DNA of 64,000 nucleotides from JAFNGF01 sp964567045 (GTDB lineage Bacteria; Planctomycetota; Phycisphaerae; Sedimentisphaerales; Anaerobacaceae). The translations under genes were made by a program, and so were the position numbers. The stretch spans positions 76,063-140,062 of the forward strand of contig CAZMLE010000002.1 in NCBI GenBank assembly GCA_964567045.1. The letters are read 5' to 3'. This document shows positions 16,978 to 25,690 of the stretch, piece after piece (position 1 is the stretch's first letter; every line of letters starts with the position of its first letter). The notes beneath the pieces are model-generated. The model worked only from the letters and a program-made list of their open reading frames with translations, ran no database searches and was not told the origin of the DNA.

Positions 16978-18498
16978 TTACATTTTCATTATTCCGGCTG
17001 TATTCCAATAATCAGGTCCGGAGGTCAGCACCTTCACAGCGGGGTTAAGTATGCTCTCTCTGAAAGACGGCACTATCACAAGCAATCCCATAAGCACGCA
17101 CAAACAAGCCAGAAATACCATTGCGGCGAGCATCGAGCCTTTATTTTCTTTTACCTGCTGAAGATTTTCCGGCAGTTCGCCAAGAAAAGCGTATCTTTGA
17201 ACCTTCAAGTACATAATCAGGGTGCACAGACTTACGAAAACGATTATTGCCGCAATCCAGTAAAAACCTGCCTGAACCGCTGCGATTACCAAAATCAACT
17301 TACTCCAGAACCCGCTAAAAGGCGGGATGCCGGCAATGGAGGCTGATGCCACGGTGCAGGTCGCTCGTGTTACGGGCATTCTCTGGGCAAGACCGCCCAT
17401 TTCTCGTAGCTGCCTTGTGCCGGTTGACATTTCCACCGAACCGCTGGTTAAGAACAGCAAGGATTTATACACCGCGTGGTTGACAAGATGGAGCAGACCG
17501 CCAAGGATAGCCAGAGAGGCCCATGCCGGGTTGGCCTTTTTAGCAATTAAAGTTGCGCCCAGACCAATACCAAGTATGACATATCCTATCTGGCTAATAC
17601 TCGAATAAGCTAATAATCGTTTGAAATCCCACTGTCCTATCCCCAGAAATGCCCCGGCAATCATACTCAAAAGCCCCAACGCCACCAGAAGCCAGCCGAG
17701 TGAAACCGACACACCAAAGATGTTGAAGAGCACGCGGCACAGCGCATACACACCAAGCGCTTTTATCAGCACACCCGAGAGCATCGCCGAAATCGGAGCC
17801 GGCGCCGATGGGTGCGCGTCCGGCAGCCACGCATGGAACGGCACCAAAGCAGCCTTCAGTCCGAAGCCCGCAATAAACAAACTAAGAGCAAAGGTAAGGC
17901 CGGCATTTAAACCTGAGCTTTGGATAGCTTTTGAGATGCAGGCCATATTAAGTGAGGCAGTATTGCCGTAAACCAGGGCAATCCCAAAAAGGATAAGTGA
18001 AGAAGCAACGCTACCCAGAACCATATATTTAAAGGACGCCTCCAGTTCTTCATGCTCGCAGCCAAAGCCCACAAGCGAATAAGAGGCCAGCGATGCAATC
18101 TCCAGAAATACAAACAGGTTGAAGATGTCTCCGGAAAGTACCACTCCGTTCATCCCTGCGACCATAAGCATAAACAGACTCAGGTATTTCGATTTGGCTG
18201 TGTATTGCTCCATATATCTTGCGCTAAAGAGCATCGCCGCGGCGCTAACGACACTGATAGCCAAAAGCAAAAGGGAGCTTAGACCATCCAGGACAAGGAT
18301 AATTCCGACTCGAATGGACCAGTTACCCACTTGGTAAACGCCCGATTTACCAATAGAGGCGATAGCCAGTACAAGCAGTGTCATCGTGGCCAGATTGGCT
18401 AAAACTGTTGCGGCACTCTTGCCTTTCTTGCCGAAAACGGGAAGCACAAACGCCATTACCAGAGGGATTGCAACAAAGGCAGGCAGCAATCTGGTCAT
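16978..18498 (-). CDS. mnhD: Mrp/Mbh antiporter subunit MnhD-like (NuoM/N family)
   Basis: 506 residues, about 14 membrane helices. The family core is clear: FNLFVFLEIASLASYSLVGFG (helix-5 acidic residue), ALVPFHAWLPDAHPSAPAPISAMLSG (helix 7-8, key Lys/His region) and LLAYSSISQIGYVILGIG. Such subunits carry an ion channel driven by electron transfer. It starts 4 bases inside the end of MnhC (ATGA overlap). It is the second large antiporter subunit of the operon; the other is at 20116-21975. Confidence 0.93.
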   Translation of the reverse strand: MTRLLPAFVAIPLVMAFVLPVFGKKGKSAATVLANLATMTLLVLAIASIGKSGVYQVGNWSIRVGIILVLDGLSSLLLLAISVVSAAAMLFSARYMEQYTAKSKYLSLFMLMVAGMNGVVLSGDIFNLFVFLEIASLASYSLVGFGCEHEELEASFKYMVLGSVASSLILFGIALVYGNTASLNMACISKAIQSSGLNAGLTFALSLFIAGFGLKAALVPFHAWLPDAHPSAPAPISAMLSGVLIKALGVYALCRVLFNIFGVSVSLGWLLVALGLLSMIAGAFLGIGQWDFKRLLAYSSISQIGYVILGIGLGATLIAKKANPAWASLAILGGLLHLVNHAVYKSLLFLTSGSVEMSTGTRQLREMGGLAQRMPVTRATCTVASASIAGIPPFSGFWSKLILVIAAVQAGFYWIAAIIVFVSLCTLIMYLKVQRYAFLGELPENLQQVKENKGSMLAAMVFLACLCVLMGLLVIVPSFRESILNPAVKVLTSGPDYWNTAGIMKM

Positions 18499-18863
18499 CC
18501 TCTCAACCTCCTTATCTCGGTAATATCAAAGGTGCCGTATTTCCCGTAGATTCTAATACATATCGAAATGATAAGTGCTAATGAGCCAAGGCTGATAACG
18601 ATTGCAGTAAGCACAAGGGCCTGCGGCAATGGGTCGACCGAGGTGTTGATGAAGCTGGCGACAATCTTATTTGTTCCCGCTTCAAGATAGGTTTTGTCAA
18701 CGATTGGTGCTGTGCCGCCTGTTCGGTAGCCAAGCATAATCAGGAAAAGATTGACGGCGTATTCCATAACCGCCAGGCCGATTACAATCTTAACCATATT
18801 CTTTTTGACAACTGCACAATACAGCCCGATCATAAACAGCAAAAAACATAGTGCATAAGGCAT
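18495..18863 (-). CDS. mnhC: Mrp/Mbh membrane subunit MnhC-like (NuoK family)
   Basis: 122 residues, three membrane helices, with VVKKNMVKIVIGLAVMEYAVNLFLI (carrying the buried glutamate) and DPLPQALVLTAIVISLG typical of MnhC/NuoK. Corresponds to MbhG. Overlaps the following mnhD start. Confidence 0.92.
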   Translation of the reverse strand: MPYALCFLLFMIGLYCAVVKKNMVKIVIGLAVMEYAVNLFLIMLGYRTGGTAPIVDKTYLEAGTNKIVASFINTSVDPLPQALVLTAIVISLGSLALIISICIRIYGKYGTFDITEIRRLRG

Positions 18864-18884
18864 CGTTTTCTTGCTCCTCTGAAT

Positions 18885-18960
18885 TTAGACACGGATTTAC
18901 ACGGATTTACACGGTTAAAAAGCAGGTCTGTGTAATCCTTCGACCCGGCTCAGGACGGGT
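18885..18960. repeat. ACACGGATTT word repeat plus CCTGAGC element
   Basis: The MnhB-MnhC spacer holds ACACGGATTTACACGGATTT followed by a copy of the dispersed element TCCTTCGACCCGGCTCAGGA (18936-18955). The same combination of words and element occurs near 29050-29120 and 32225-32365, suggesting one composite repeat. Confidence 0.75.
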
Positions 18961-18995
18961 CTGTGAAATCTCTGGTTTTTTTCCTCTTAATTTAG

Positions 18996-19508
18996 CTACT
19001 CGAATCTGCACTCTTTGCCTTTACAACTGATCGAAAGAATGAGAACAATCAAGAACAGTGACGCACCGACCTTTAGGCCGATAGCGATGTTCGATAGCGG
19101 AATAGTGCCGGCGCTTACAAGATGCAAGGCCTGGCCGGGCAGATACTTTTGATAAAGGAAATTAAGGAAGAAGGACCCCCCAAAGGCCAGGCCCAAAATC
19201 GCTACCAGGGCAAACATAAGCGCACCCAGGCAATCAAGCCTCGAGGCAAGAGGCAGGGACAGATTCTTCTCCGCGAATTCTCTGCCAAATGCCAGCATTA
19301 GCAGCACATAAGAGGAGGCTAAGATCACACCGCCGGCAAAGCCGCCGCCCGGGGTGAGGTGGCCGAAAAGGACAATATTAATACCGAACAGAAAAATGAG
19401 CACCTTCACCCAACTTGCGATGGTTTTTACTATTACTGTCATCCCTTTCACCCCGTTAGAAGTTTCCCCTTTTTGGATGACGTTGGAATTTCGCTGTTCT
19501 TGTTCCAT
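18996..19508 (-). CDS. mnhB: Mrp/Mbh membrane subunit MnhB-like
   Basis: 170 residues, four membrane helices, with the family hallmark GHLTPGGGFAGGVILASSYVL. Corresponds to MbhF. The N-terminal ~25 residues are hydrophilic and may be an annotation excess; an internal Met at residue 23 (MTVIVKTI) is an alternative start. Confidence 0.9.
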   Translation of the reverse strand: MEQEQRNSNVIQKGETSNGVKGMTVIVKTIASWVKVLIFLFGINIVLFGHLTPGGGFAGGVILASSYVLLMLAFGREFAEKNLSLPLASRLDCLGALMFALVAILGLAFGGSFFLNFLYQKYLPGQALHLVSAGTIPLSNIAIGLKVGASLFLIVLILSISCKGKECRFE

Positions 19509-19556
19509 ATTTACCTCATTATTCTTCGTTACCTCGTTATAGCGTTTCTAACGGGT

Positions 19557-20108
19557 TCATTTGTCTGGTTCCTCCACGAGCTTTCTGCTCTTTGCCCGCA
19601 GTATAACCGTGGCTCCGAGAATCGAAGTAAACAGCACAGTCGCCTCGCCGAGCGTATCATAACCACGATAATCCAGAATTATCGCGGCGACGACATTTGC
19701 TGCACCTGTCTGTGCTAAGCCCTTCTCCACGTACGTCTGTGAAGGAGACCCGTCCACCTTTGCAAAGACAGGCGTTCCGAAATCGGGCAAGGTCTTGAAG
19801 ACTTCTACGCCCGCCAGGAAGATGATAAAGATAATCACCACTGAAACAACCACCGCAAAAAACTCTCTATCGCCTGTGATAAAGGTCAAGTCACGAGCAA
19901 TTGTGGCCCGAATCAGGATAATCAAACCTAAAACTTCCACCACAATCTGCGTTATGGCTATATCCGGCGCTCGCAGGAATAGAAACATTAAAGAGGCGCC
20001 CATGCCAATAGCACCAACACAGATCACCGAACTTAGAAGGTCCGTAGTTTCCACCGCAATAATCGCGGCAATTATCATGAACACCAGCAGAATATAGAAA
20101 ATAGTCAT
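19557..20108 (-). CDS. MbhD-MbhE type fused membrane subunit (MrpA C-terminal-like)
   Basis: About 183 residues from the ATG at 20108, which follows GAGGA at good spacing and lies 8 bases after the previous stop; a start at 20138 would overlap it. Two parts are seen. An N-terminal DUF4040-like unit (LLSSVICVGAIGMGASLMFLF, APDIAITQIVVEVLGL) corresponds to MbhD. A C-terminal unit (NVVAAIILDYRGYDTLGEATVLFTSILGA) corresponds to MbhE. In P. furiosus these are two genes, and in Mrp systems they are the tail of MrpA. Confidence 0.88.
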   Translation of the reverse strand: MTIFYILLVFMIIAAIIAVETTDLLSSVICVGAIGMGASLMFLFLRAPDIAITQIVVEVLGLIILIRATIARDLTFITGDREFFAVVVSVVIIFIIFLAGVEVFKTLPDFGTPVFAKVDGSPSQTYVEKGLAQTGAANVVAAIILDYRGYDTLGEATVLFTSILGATVILRAKSRKLVEEPDK

Positions 20109-20115
20109 AACTTCC

Positions 20116-21975
20116 TCACCAAATCCTGCAAAGTACAAACAGAATTATCAGCAGCCCCAAGGTCACCCAGGTCAGATACATCGGCAAAACTCCCGAATGA
20201 AGCCACCGCAGAAGCTCCGTCAATATCAAACCCATTCTGCCGCCTTGATTGTATAAATCAAAATGCCCTTTCTCCTGGCCGGCGTAAAGCTGTCTCAATC
20301 CGCCCATTGCCGAAACAGTCTTATAGAAACCTGTCCCCGGTATTATCATTTGTTCATTGGGCTGCACTTCTCCGCAAGTCCAGGTGGGCACAATTCTGAC
20401 CTTTCTGGAAACTAACCCGACAAGCAAAATGAGCAGGCCAACAACTACCCCGAATACTAATAGCCCTGTGGCCAGAACTGACTCCCACGTCCCGAATATG
20501 ATTGCGCCGCCTTCTATATCCAAGGCGGGATAGATAAGTTTTGTCAGCGGCACAGAGTAAAAAACCCCGAAAAACACACATAGCCCTGCAAGTACTATCA
20601 TCGGGATAGTCTGCGAAGGTGATACTTCTCTTACATCCTTTAGCTCACCTGGCAATCGAGATAGAAAAATCGAGTGTAAGAGTTTCACGAATGAAGCCAG
20701 AGTAAGCGCACTTCCAAACATAGCACAGGCAAGCCATATAGGCCACAGCCGAGCTTGCCCGCCGGCCTGCGTTGTCCCCATTTGAATTACGCCCTGATAG
20801 ACCATCCACTTGGAGACAAACCCGTTCAAGGGCGGTATGCCGGAAATGCTCAAAGCAGCAATCAGGCACGTAACAAATGTAACCGGCATTTTTCCACCCA
20901 GCCCGCCCAATCTATCAAGCTCAGCCGTGCCTGCTTCTTGCTCAACTGCCCCGCCGCAAAGAAACAGGCAGCACTTATATATCGCGTTGTTGAGCATATG
21001 AAAAACGCCGCCTGCGATACCAACAGGTGTCATTGTCGCTATCCCGAGCACCATATAGCCGACCTGACTGATGGCATGGAATGATAATAGTTTTTTGAGA
21101 TTGTGCTGAACCATCGCAATCATCACAGCAATAATAAGTGTGGCTGCACCGATGATTGCCAGGATAATGCTTAGGGCTGCCGACTTAAGTACAAAAATTT
21201 CTCGCACGATTATTACCAGAAGATAAATCCCTAAAAGCTTATCAATCGCAGCCGGCAAAAGCGCCATCACCGAAACCGGCGCATATTCACCGCTGGTGGG
21301 TAGCCACGTATGCAAAGGTAGCGCCCCCGCCTTGGTAATAGCTGCCGTCAATAGTAATAAGAAAGCTATAATTGAAAGGGCAGAGGTCGTTTCTATGCTA
21401 ACATCCGATATAACGAATGTCCCTGAGATCGCCCATACCAACAGTATCCCCAATAGAAAAGCGGCGTCGGATGCGCCTATCATTGCAAAACTTTTCGTCG
21501 CGGCAAAGTTAGCATTTCTTCCGCCCGTTGCTATCATAAGGTATAGCGAAGCAGTAACAATCTCCCAGAATATAAGCAAGAATAGTAAATGCTCGGACAG
21601 TAGTATCCCAGCCGAGCCGCCTATTGTAAGCAGAACCGCACCGTAATATTCGTTCAGGCGATTTGCGCTGGCCATAGATTTCAATGAATACAAGGTTATT
21701 AGTACGCCGAAGCCCATCGCGAACAATAACATGAATGCTCCCAGCGGCTTGACAGTCAGCAATAGGTCTAAACTCAAGTCACCTATCTGGAGCACCGGCC
21801 AGCAGTAGCTGGATTGACCGACAGCAAATATCCGAATCGCCAGCACGAATGTGACCGCCGAAATAATTAGCGTCAGGACCGCAGACAAATACTTCATTCT
21901 GCTTGGCAAAAACAGCAGCACAGAGCCAACAATCAACGGCAGAAAAACAGTGAAAGCCAGAATGTTTACTTCCAA
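20116..21975 (-). CDS. NuoL/MbhH-like antiporter subunit of the hydrogenase
   Basis: 619 residues, about 15-16 membrane helices. Core motifs are LFLLIFWEIVTASLYLMIATG, AGALPLHTWLPTSGEYAPVSVMAL and KKLLSFHAISQVGYMVLGIA. The C-terminal extension resembles HyfB/HycC or the MrpA N-terminal part, but the DUF4040 part is a separate downstream gene. With MnhD-like 16978-18498 it gives the complex two large ion channels, one more than P. furiosus Mbh. It starts one base after the large-subunit stop. Confidence 0.9.
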   Translation of the reverse strand: MEVNILAFTVFLPLIVGSVLLFLPSRMKYLSAVLTLIISAVTFVLAIRIFAVGQSSYCWPVLQIGDLSLDLLLTVKPLGAFMLLFAMGFGVLITLYSLKSMASANRLNEYYGAVLLTIGGSAGILLSEHLLFLLIFWEIVTASLYLMIATGGRNANFAATKSFAMIGASDAAFLLGILLVWAISGTFVISDVSIETTSALSIIAFLLLLTAAITKAGALPLHTWLPTSGEYAPVSVMALLPAAIDKLLGIYLLVIIVREIFVLKSAALSIILAIIGAATLIIAVMIAMVQHNLKKLLSFHAISQVGYMVLGIATMTPVGIAGGVFHMLNNAIYKCCLFLCGGAVEQEAGTAELDRLGGLGGKMPVTFVTCLIAALSISGIPPLNGFVSKWMVYQGVIQMGTTQAGGQARLWPIWLACAMFGSALTLASFVKLLHSIFLSRLPGELKDVREVSPSQTIPMIVLAGLCVFFGVFYSVPLTKLIYPALDIEGGAIIFGTWESVLATGLLVFGVVVGLLILLVGLVSRKVRIVPTWTCGEVQPNEQMIIPGTGFYKTVSAMGGLRQLYAGQEKGHFDLYNQGGRMGLILTELLRWLHSGVLPMYLTWVTLGLLIILFVLCRIW

Positions 21976-21976
21976 C

Positions 21977-23218
21977 TTATTGGTCCTCCAAATTTAATCC
22001 GCCGTACGTCTGGCGGATTAATTCTGGTGCGCTAATTTCCTTTTTAATCCGTGCAGTTTTCTCACGACTCAGCCGCAGCAGCGTTTCATAATCATGTGTG
22101 ACACTGCCGTGTCGGTCAACGACGGCTAATCTTTCGGTGCAACTGTAGCAGGGGTCCACCGCCGCCAGTGTAATAGTAACATCAGCGATATCTGCGCCTA
22201 TGCAAGAGGCCTTAAACGAGGGCACATTAACATAGCTGGGCGCTCTAATCTTGTGCCGAATTGGCCTATTGCCGCCATCGCTGCGGACATAATGGAACGT
22301 TTCGCCTCTCGGAGCTTCCGCGCGACCTACCGCTTCACCGGGCGGGATTTCCTTGACCTCGGTAGTTATAGGGCCGCCAGGAAGCTTTTTTACAGCCTGT
22401 TTGATAATCTTAATGGACTCCAGAACCTCCAGCAGACGGACAACGACCTTTGCGAAAACATCGCCTTGAGGCTGAGTAATTACGTTCCAGTCCAAATCAT
22501 CATAAGCTGCATAGGGGTCGTCACGTCTTACGTCGATAGCAATGCCACTGGCCCTGGCGGTGGGACCTGTTACGGCGTATTGTCTGGCAGCTTCTTTAGT
22601 CAATACACCCACACCTTTAACTCGAGCATGAATAACAGGATCGTCCATCACCGCCTTGATGAGCATATTTATTTTCTTTTCGATCTTATCCATTTCGTTT
22701 AGTATTTTCGGCCTAAGCTCGTCGGGCACATCTTCTCTGCAGCCGCCAACTTTAACGTTTCCATATTGGTTTCTGTTGCCGCTTATTTCTTCCAGCAGGT
22801 CCAGCACCGGCTCGCGATATTTCCACGCCCACATAAAAACCGTGTCGTAGCCGATAAAGTGCCCGGCAAGGCCCGCCCACAGAACATGGCTATGGATGCG
22901 CTCAAGCTCATTGATAATCGTTCGCACATACAATGCCCGCTCCGGCGGTTTTACCCCCGCAAGCTCTTCAACCGCCTGCACATAAGCTAAAGGATGCGAA
23001 GCGGAGCAAATGCCGCATATACGGGAAACCAAGAATGGCACCTGGTCAAACTGCAGCGTTTCACTGATTTTCTCTATGCCTCGATGGTTATACGACAATC
23101 TCACATCTATGTCGGTTACTTTTTCGCCGTCGATGGTCAACTGGTAAAATTCCATCTCCTCCTGCAAAGGATGGAAGGGCCCCACCGCAAGAACCGGTTT
23201 TCTGATGCTCTCTTTCAT
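21977..23218 (-). CDS. Group 4 [NiFe] hydrogenase large subunit
   Basis: 413 residues. Both nickel-binding pairs are intact: RICGICSASH near residue 68 and DPCYSCTER at about 355-363. It is therefore a true hydrogenase, not the cysteine-less NuoD of complex I. By analogy with HycE, processing would remove the 50 residues after that Arg. The last ~15 residues (ELIRQTYGGLN) are encoded by a palindromic repeat (21994-22021). The start overlaps the NuoC-like stop by ATGA. Motifs resemble Mbh-type group 4 enzymes; subgroup needs a tree. Confidence 0.94.
   Translation of the reverse strand: MKESIRKPVLAVGPFHPLQEEMEFYQLTIDGEKVTDIDVRLSYNHRGIEKISETLQFDQVPFLVSRICGICSASHPLAYVQAVEELAGVKPPERALYVRTIINELERIHSHVLWAGLAGHFIGYDTVFMWAWKYREPVLDLLEEISGNRNQYGNVKVGGCREDVPDELRPKILNEMDKIEKKINMLIKAVMDDPVIHARVKGVGVLTKEAARQYAVTGPTARASGIAIDVRRDDPYAAYDDLDWNVITQPQGDVFAKVVVRLLEVLESIKIIKQAVKKLPGGPITTEVKEIPPGEAVGRAEAPRGETFHYVRSDGGNRPIRHKIRAPSYVNVPSFKASCIGADIADVTITLAAVDPCYSCTERLAVVDRHGSVTHDYETLLRLSREKTARIKKEISAPELIRQTYGGLNLEDQ
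21994..22021. repeat. CCGCC/GGCGG palindrome, single-layer copy inside hydrogenase gene
   Basis: TTAATCCGCC-GTACGTCT-GGCGGATTAA, 10-bp arms identical to the copy at 31682-31704. The centre matches the nested copies at 28943-28988 and 34148-34217. Codes for part of the C-terminal tail of the large subunit. Confidence 0.85.
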
Positions 23219-23655
23219 TTCTTCACTTCTTTCCTTAACGGATATACGCCCTCTGGCCAGTCATCGGCCAGTATCAGTCGCCTCAGATTAGGATGATTCT
23301 TAAAATCAATCCCTAATATGTCGTGTATCTCTCTTTCAATCCACTCCGCAGCCGGCAAAAACGGCGTAATAGATTCAATCGCAGGAAGCTTTCGGTCGCG
23401 GATGAACGCTTTTATGGTAATCACACAGCCGGTTTCGTCATACGAATAGTGGTAAAGCACTTCGAAACAATCGTCAGAATCAATGCCGGTAACAATTACA
23501 AACCGGCAACCAACATCTTCGAACAAAAACTTATTGACGGCGTAAGCGTCTTCGGCTTGACAGGGAAGGAATATTCTATTATCAGTTTTTTGCTCGATAG
23601 CAATAAGTTTATCCTTTATTTCCAATAATCTGTTATTTAGCTCTTGCTGGTTCAT
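23215..23655 (-). CDS. Hydrogenase subunit NuoC/MbhK-like
   Basis: 146 residues of the complex I 30-kDa family, with EWIEREIHDILGIDFKNHPNLRRLILADDWPEGVYPLRK as recognisable C-terminal region. It is a structural partner of the large subunit and has no cofactor. It overlaps the large-subunit start. Confidence 0.88.
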   Translation of the reverse strand: MNQQELNNRLLEIKDKLIAIEQKTDNRIFLPCQAEDAYAVNKFLFEDVGCRFVIVTGIDSDDCFEVLYHYSYDETGCVITIKAFIRDRKLPAIESITPFLPAAEWIEREIHDILGIDFKNHPNLRRLILADDWPEGVYPLRKEVKK

Positions 23656-23671
23656 AATTTCCTATCTGTTA

Positions 23672-23706
23672 TTATCGCGACACGCATCACGCGCCACGCA
23701 TGACGA
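23672..23706. repeat. CGACACGCATCACGCG word-repeat spacer
   Basis: Short degenerate words GCGACACGCATCACGCGCCA and CGCATGACG fill the spacer between the NuoB-like and NuoC-like genes. Confidence 0.55.
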
Positions 23707-23708
23707 TA

Positions 23709-24140
23709 TCATAAAGCCGACAGGGCCCTCACTACTCCGGATATCATAGCTTCCGGCTTAGGCGGGCAACCCGGCACATAAGCGATGATTGCATTAGCAT
23801 CTTCTTGTCTAATTATCTTATCAAGGGGTCCTGCTACGTGGTAGCCCGTATGAAATATGCCTGTGCCACAAGCGCAGGCGCCGATGAGAAACACAACGCA
23901 GGGTTTCGGCGTTTGGCGATAAACTTCTCTCACACGCACTACGGCTTGGCGGGTCCCCACGCCGGTTACCAGCAATGCATCAGCATGCCGGGGTGACCCG
24001 ACCAGTTTGATACCGAACCTCTCAACGTCAAACTTTGGCGTCAGCAAATCAACAATCTCGATATCGCAGTTGTTACACGCCCCTGCGTTAACGTGAAATA
24101 CCCACGGTGACTTCTTTAATGACCATATCTTCCAACTCAT
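23709..24140 (-). CDS. Hydrogenase small subunit NuoB/MbhJ-like
   Basis: 143 residues. The four cluster ligands of the proximal [4Fe-4S] centre are present: NAGACNNCDIE, GACACGTGIF and VPGCPPKP. It delivers electrons to the [NiFe] site of the large subunit. It follows the NuoH-like gene by 32 bases. Confidence 0.93.
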   Translation of the reverse strand: MSWKIWSLKKSPWVFHVNAGACNNCDIEIVDLLTPKFDVERFGIKLVGSPRHADALLVTGVGTRQAVVRVREVYRQTPKPCVVFLIGACACGTGIFHTGYHVAGPLDKIIRQEDANAIIAYVPGCPPKPEAMISGVVRALSAL

Positions 24141-24172
24141 GATTCACCCCTTCGGGTTCACTCAGGGCAAGC

Positions 24173-25135
24173 TTACAACCAGCCGATGCCATAATAATTG
24201 CCTATCGTGGCCAGTATAATAGCGATAGCCATCACGCCCCCACAATAAAACCAGAAGAACTTCATCGCCTGGTCGATTCTCACTCGCGGGTTTGTATTCT
24301 TTATCAATATAAGCAAAACCAGCACCAGCACGTACTTGCCGATACCCCACACCAGTCCCCACCCCTTCGTGCCAAATCCACCCAGAAATACCATCACCAA
24401 AAACAACGGCAACACCACTAACATCATCATCTGCATGATCTTCCAGATGGCAAGCAAGGCCCCGGAATATTCTATAATTACACCACTGGCAACCTCCGTC
24501 TCCGACTCAGCTATGTCAAATGGGACAAGCCCAAGTTTTGCCTGAACACACAATAGCGCAGCCAAAAACGCCAGCAATCCGGATATGCTGAGAACCAGCG
24601 TATGCTGGGAAATCGCAGCTAAGTCGAGCTGTTGTTCCGACTTGATTAGTCCAGCCGTCTTTATAATCACCACGACAAAGGCCAGAACAAGCGGCAACTC
24701 GTAGCTCATAACAAGTTTCATTTCCCTGCTTGTGCCGACCGCTGCGTGTGGACTGGCGCTGGCTGAGCTGCCCAGAATCAATGCCAACGAAGGCAGTACC
24801 ATCAAATAAATCGCCACGATAATATCACCGACAAACGGCTTTGTCGGCTCGATAGTTATCCGCCACAGCATTGTCGAAAGTAGTAACACTCCCGATAGTC
24901 CCACAATGGGTGCTGCCAGAAAAACCGTTCGCTGAGCGTCCTGTGGTATAAGGATTTCCTTGCCCATCAGCTTCATTACGTCCACGAATGGCTGATACAA
25001 TGGCGGACCCACACGCCACTGCACAAGGGCGCTTACCTTGCGGACTATCCAAGAAGCGACCAGGCCGAAAGCAACAGTAAATAGAAAGCCTGGGAAAATC
25101 AAAATCCAGAACAGACTCTCTAACGCTTCGCTCAT
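24173..25135 (-). CDS. Hydrogenase membrane subunit NuoH/MbhM-like
   Basis: 320 residues from the ATG at 25135, which overlaps the polyferredoxin stop by ATGA. Eight membrane helices and the quinone-site-like loop region of the family are seen (VGPPLYQPFVDVMKLMGKE; LVPFDIAESETEVASGVIIEYSG; NTNPRVRIDQAMKFFW). It anchors the hydrogenase arm to the membrane and couples it to the antiporter subunits. Confidence 0.93.
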   Translation of the reverse strand: MSEALESLFWILIFPGFLFTVAFGLVASWIVRKVSALVQWRVGPPLYQPFVDVMKLMGKEILIPQDAQRTVFLAAPIVGLSGVLLLSTMLWRITIEPTKPFVGDIIVAIYLMVLPSLALILGSSASASPHAAVGTSREMKLVMSYELPLVLAFVVVIIKTAGLIKSEQQLDLAAISQHTLVLSISGLLAFLAALLCVQAKLGLVPFDIAESETEVASGVIIEYSGALLAIWKIMQMMMLVVLPLFLVMVFLGGFGTKGWGLVWGIGKYVLVLVLLILIKNTNPRVRIDQAMKFFWFYCGGVMAIAIILATIGNYYGIGWL

Positions 25136-25656
25136 CTTTTTGCCTCTTGTGTTTGCCTTAAAAATGGCTGCCATGTAGTGCCGCCGGTCACTCGAATAAC
25201 TATGTCGTCAAAGACCTCTACCAAATCGCCCTCGACTGTGACCTGGCGGTAGTCTATGCTTCCATCTTGAGCGGTCCTGACACACAACGGTTTTTCGCCC
25301 GGTGATAATCTGCCCTTGCACACATCGCAAACGCTGGAGGGATATGGTATAAGGTCGGGATATATTGTCCCGAATGGACACGCTATCGCGCAGGTTCCGC
25401 AGCCGGTGCATAACATACTCGCCCGCTTGAGAACACCCTCATCGCTATCTTTGCTTGGCAACTTCTCCAGCGCTGCCCACGGACAGGAAGCAATACACGG
25501 TGCAGCTTTGCATTTGCGGCAAATCAGAGCAAACCGAATCATCTCTAAAAGCCGGTCAAATCCGTTATTTTCTGGATGATGTTTATATGAACACCGCACC
25601 TTTGATTCGCTCTGAGGTTTGCATTTCGCTAAATCTATTATTAACTTCGCAGACAT
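25132..25656 (-). CDS. Polyferredoxin-type electron-transfer subunit (HycB-like)
   Basis: 174 residues with motifs CRKCKAAPCIASCP, CTGCGTCAIACP and CDVCKGRLSPGEKPLC, plus lone N-terminal cysteines: at least two and probably three or four [4Fe-4S] clusters, as in HycB/CooF/FdhB. Lying between the sulfhydrogenase-like flavoprotein genes and the membrane core, it is the likely wire between the nucleotide-binding module and the hydrogenase. Confidence 0.88.
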   Translation of the reverse strand: MSAKLIIDLAKCKPQSESKVRCSYKHHPENNGFDRLLEMIRFALICRKCKAAPCIASCPWAALEKLPSKDSDEGVLKRASMLCTGCGTCAIACPFGTIYPDLIPYPSSVCDVCKGRLSPGEKPLCVRTAQDGSIDYRQVTVEGDLVEVFDDIVIRVTGGTTWQPFLRQTQEAKR

Positions 25657-25690
25657 CTTTCCCGATACTCGTTTTAATATATGACAGATA

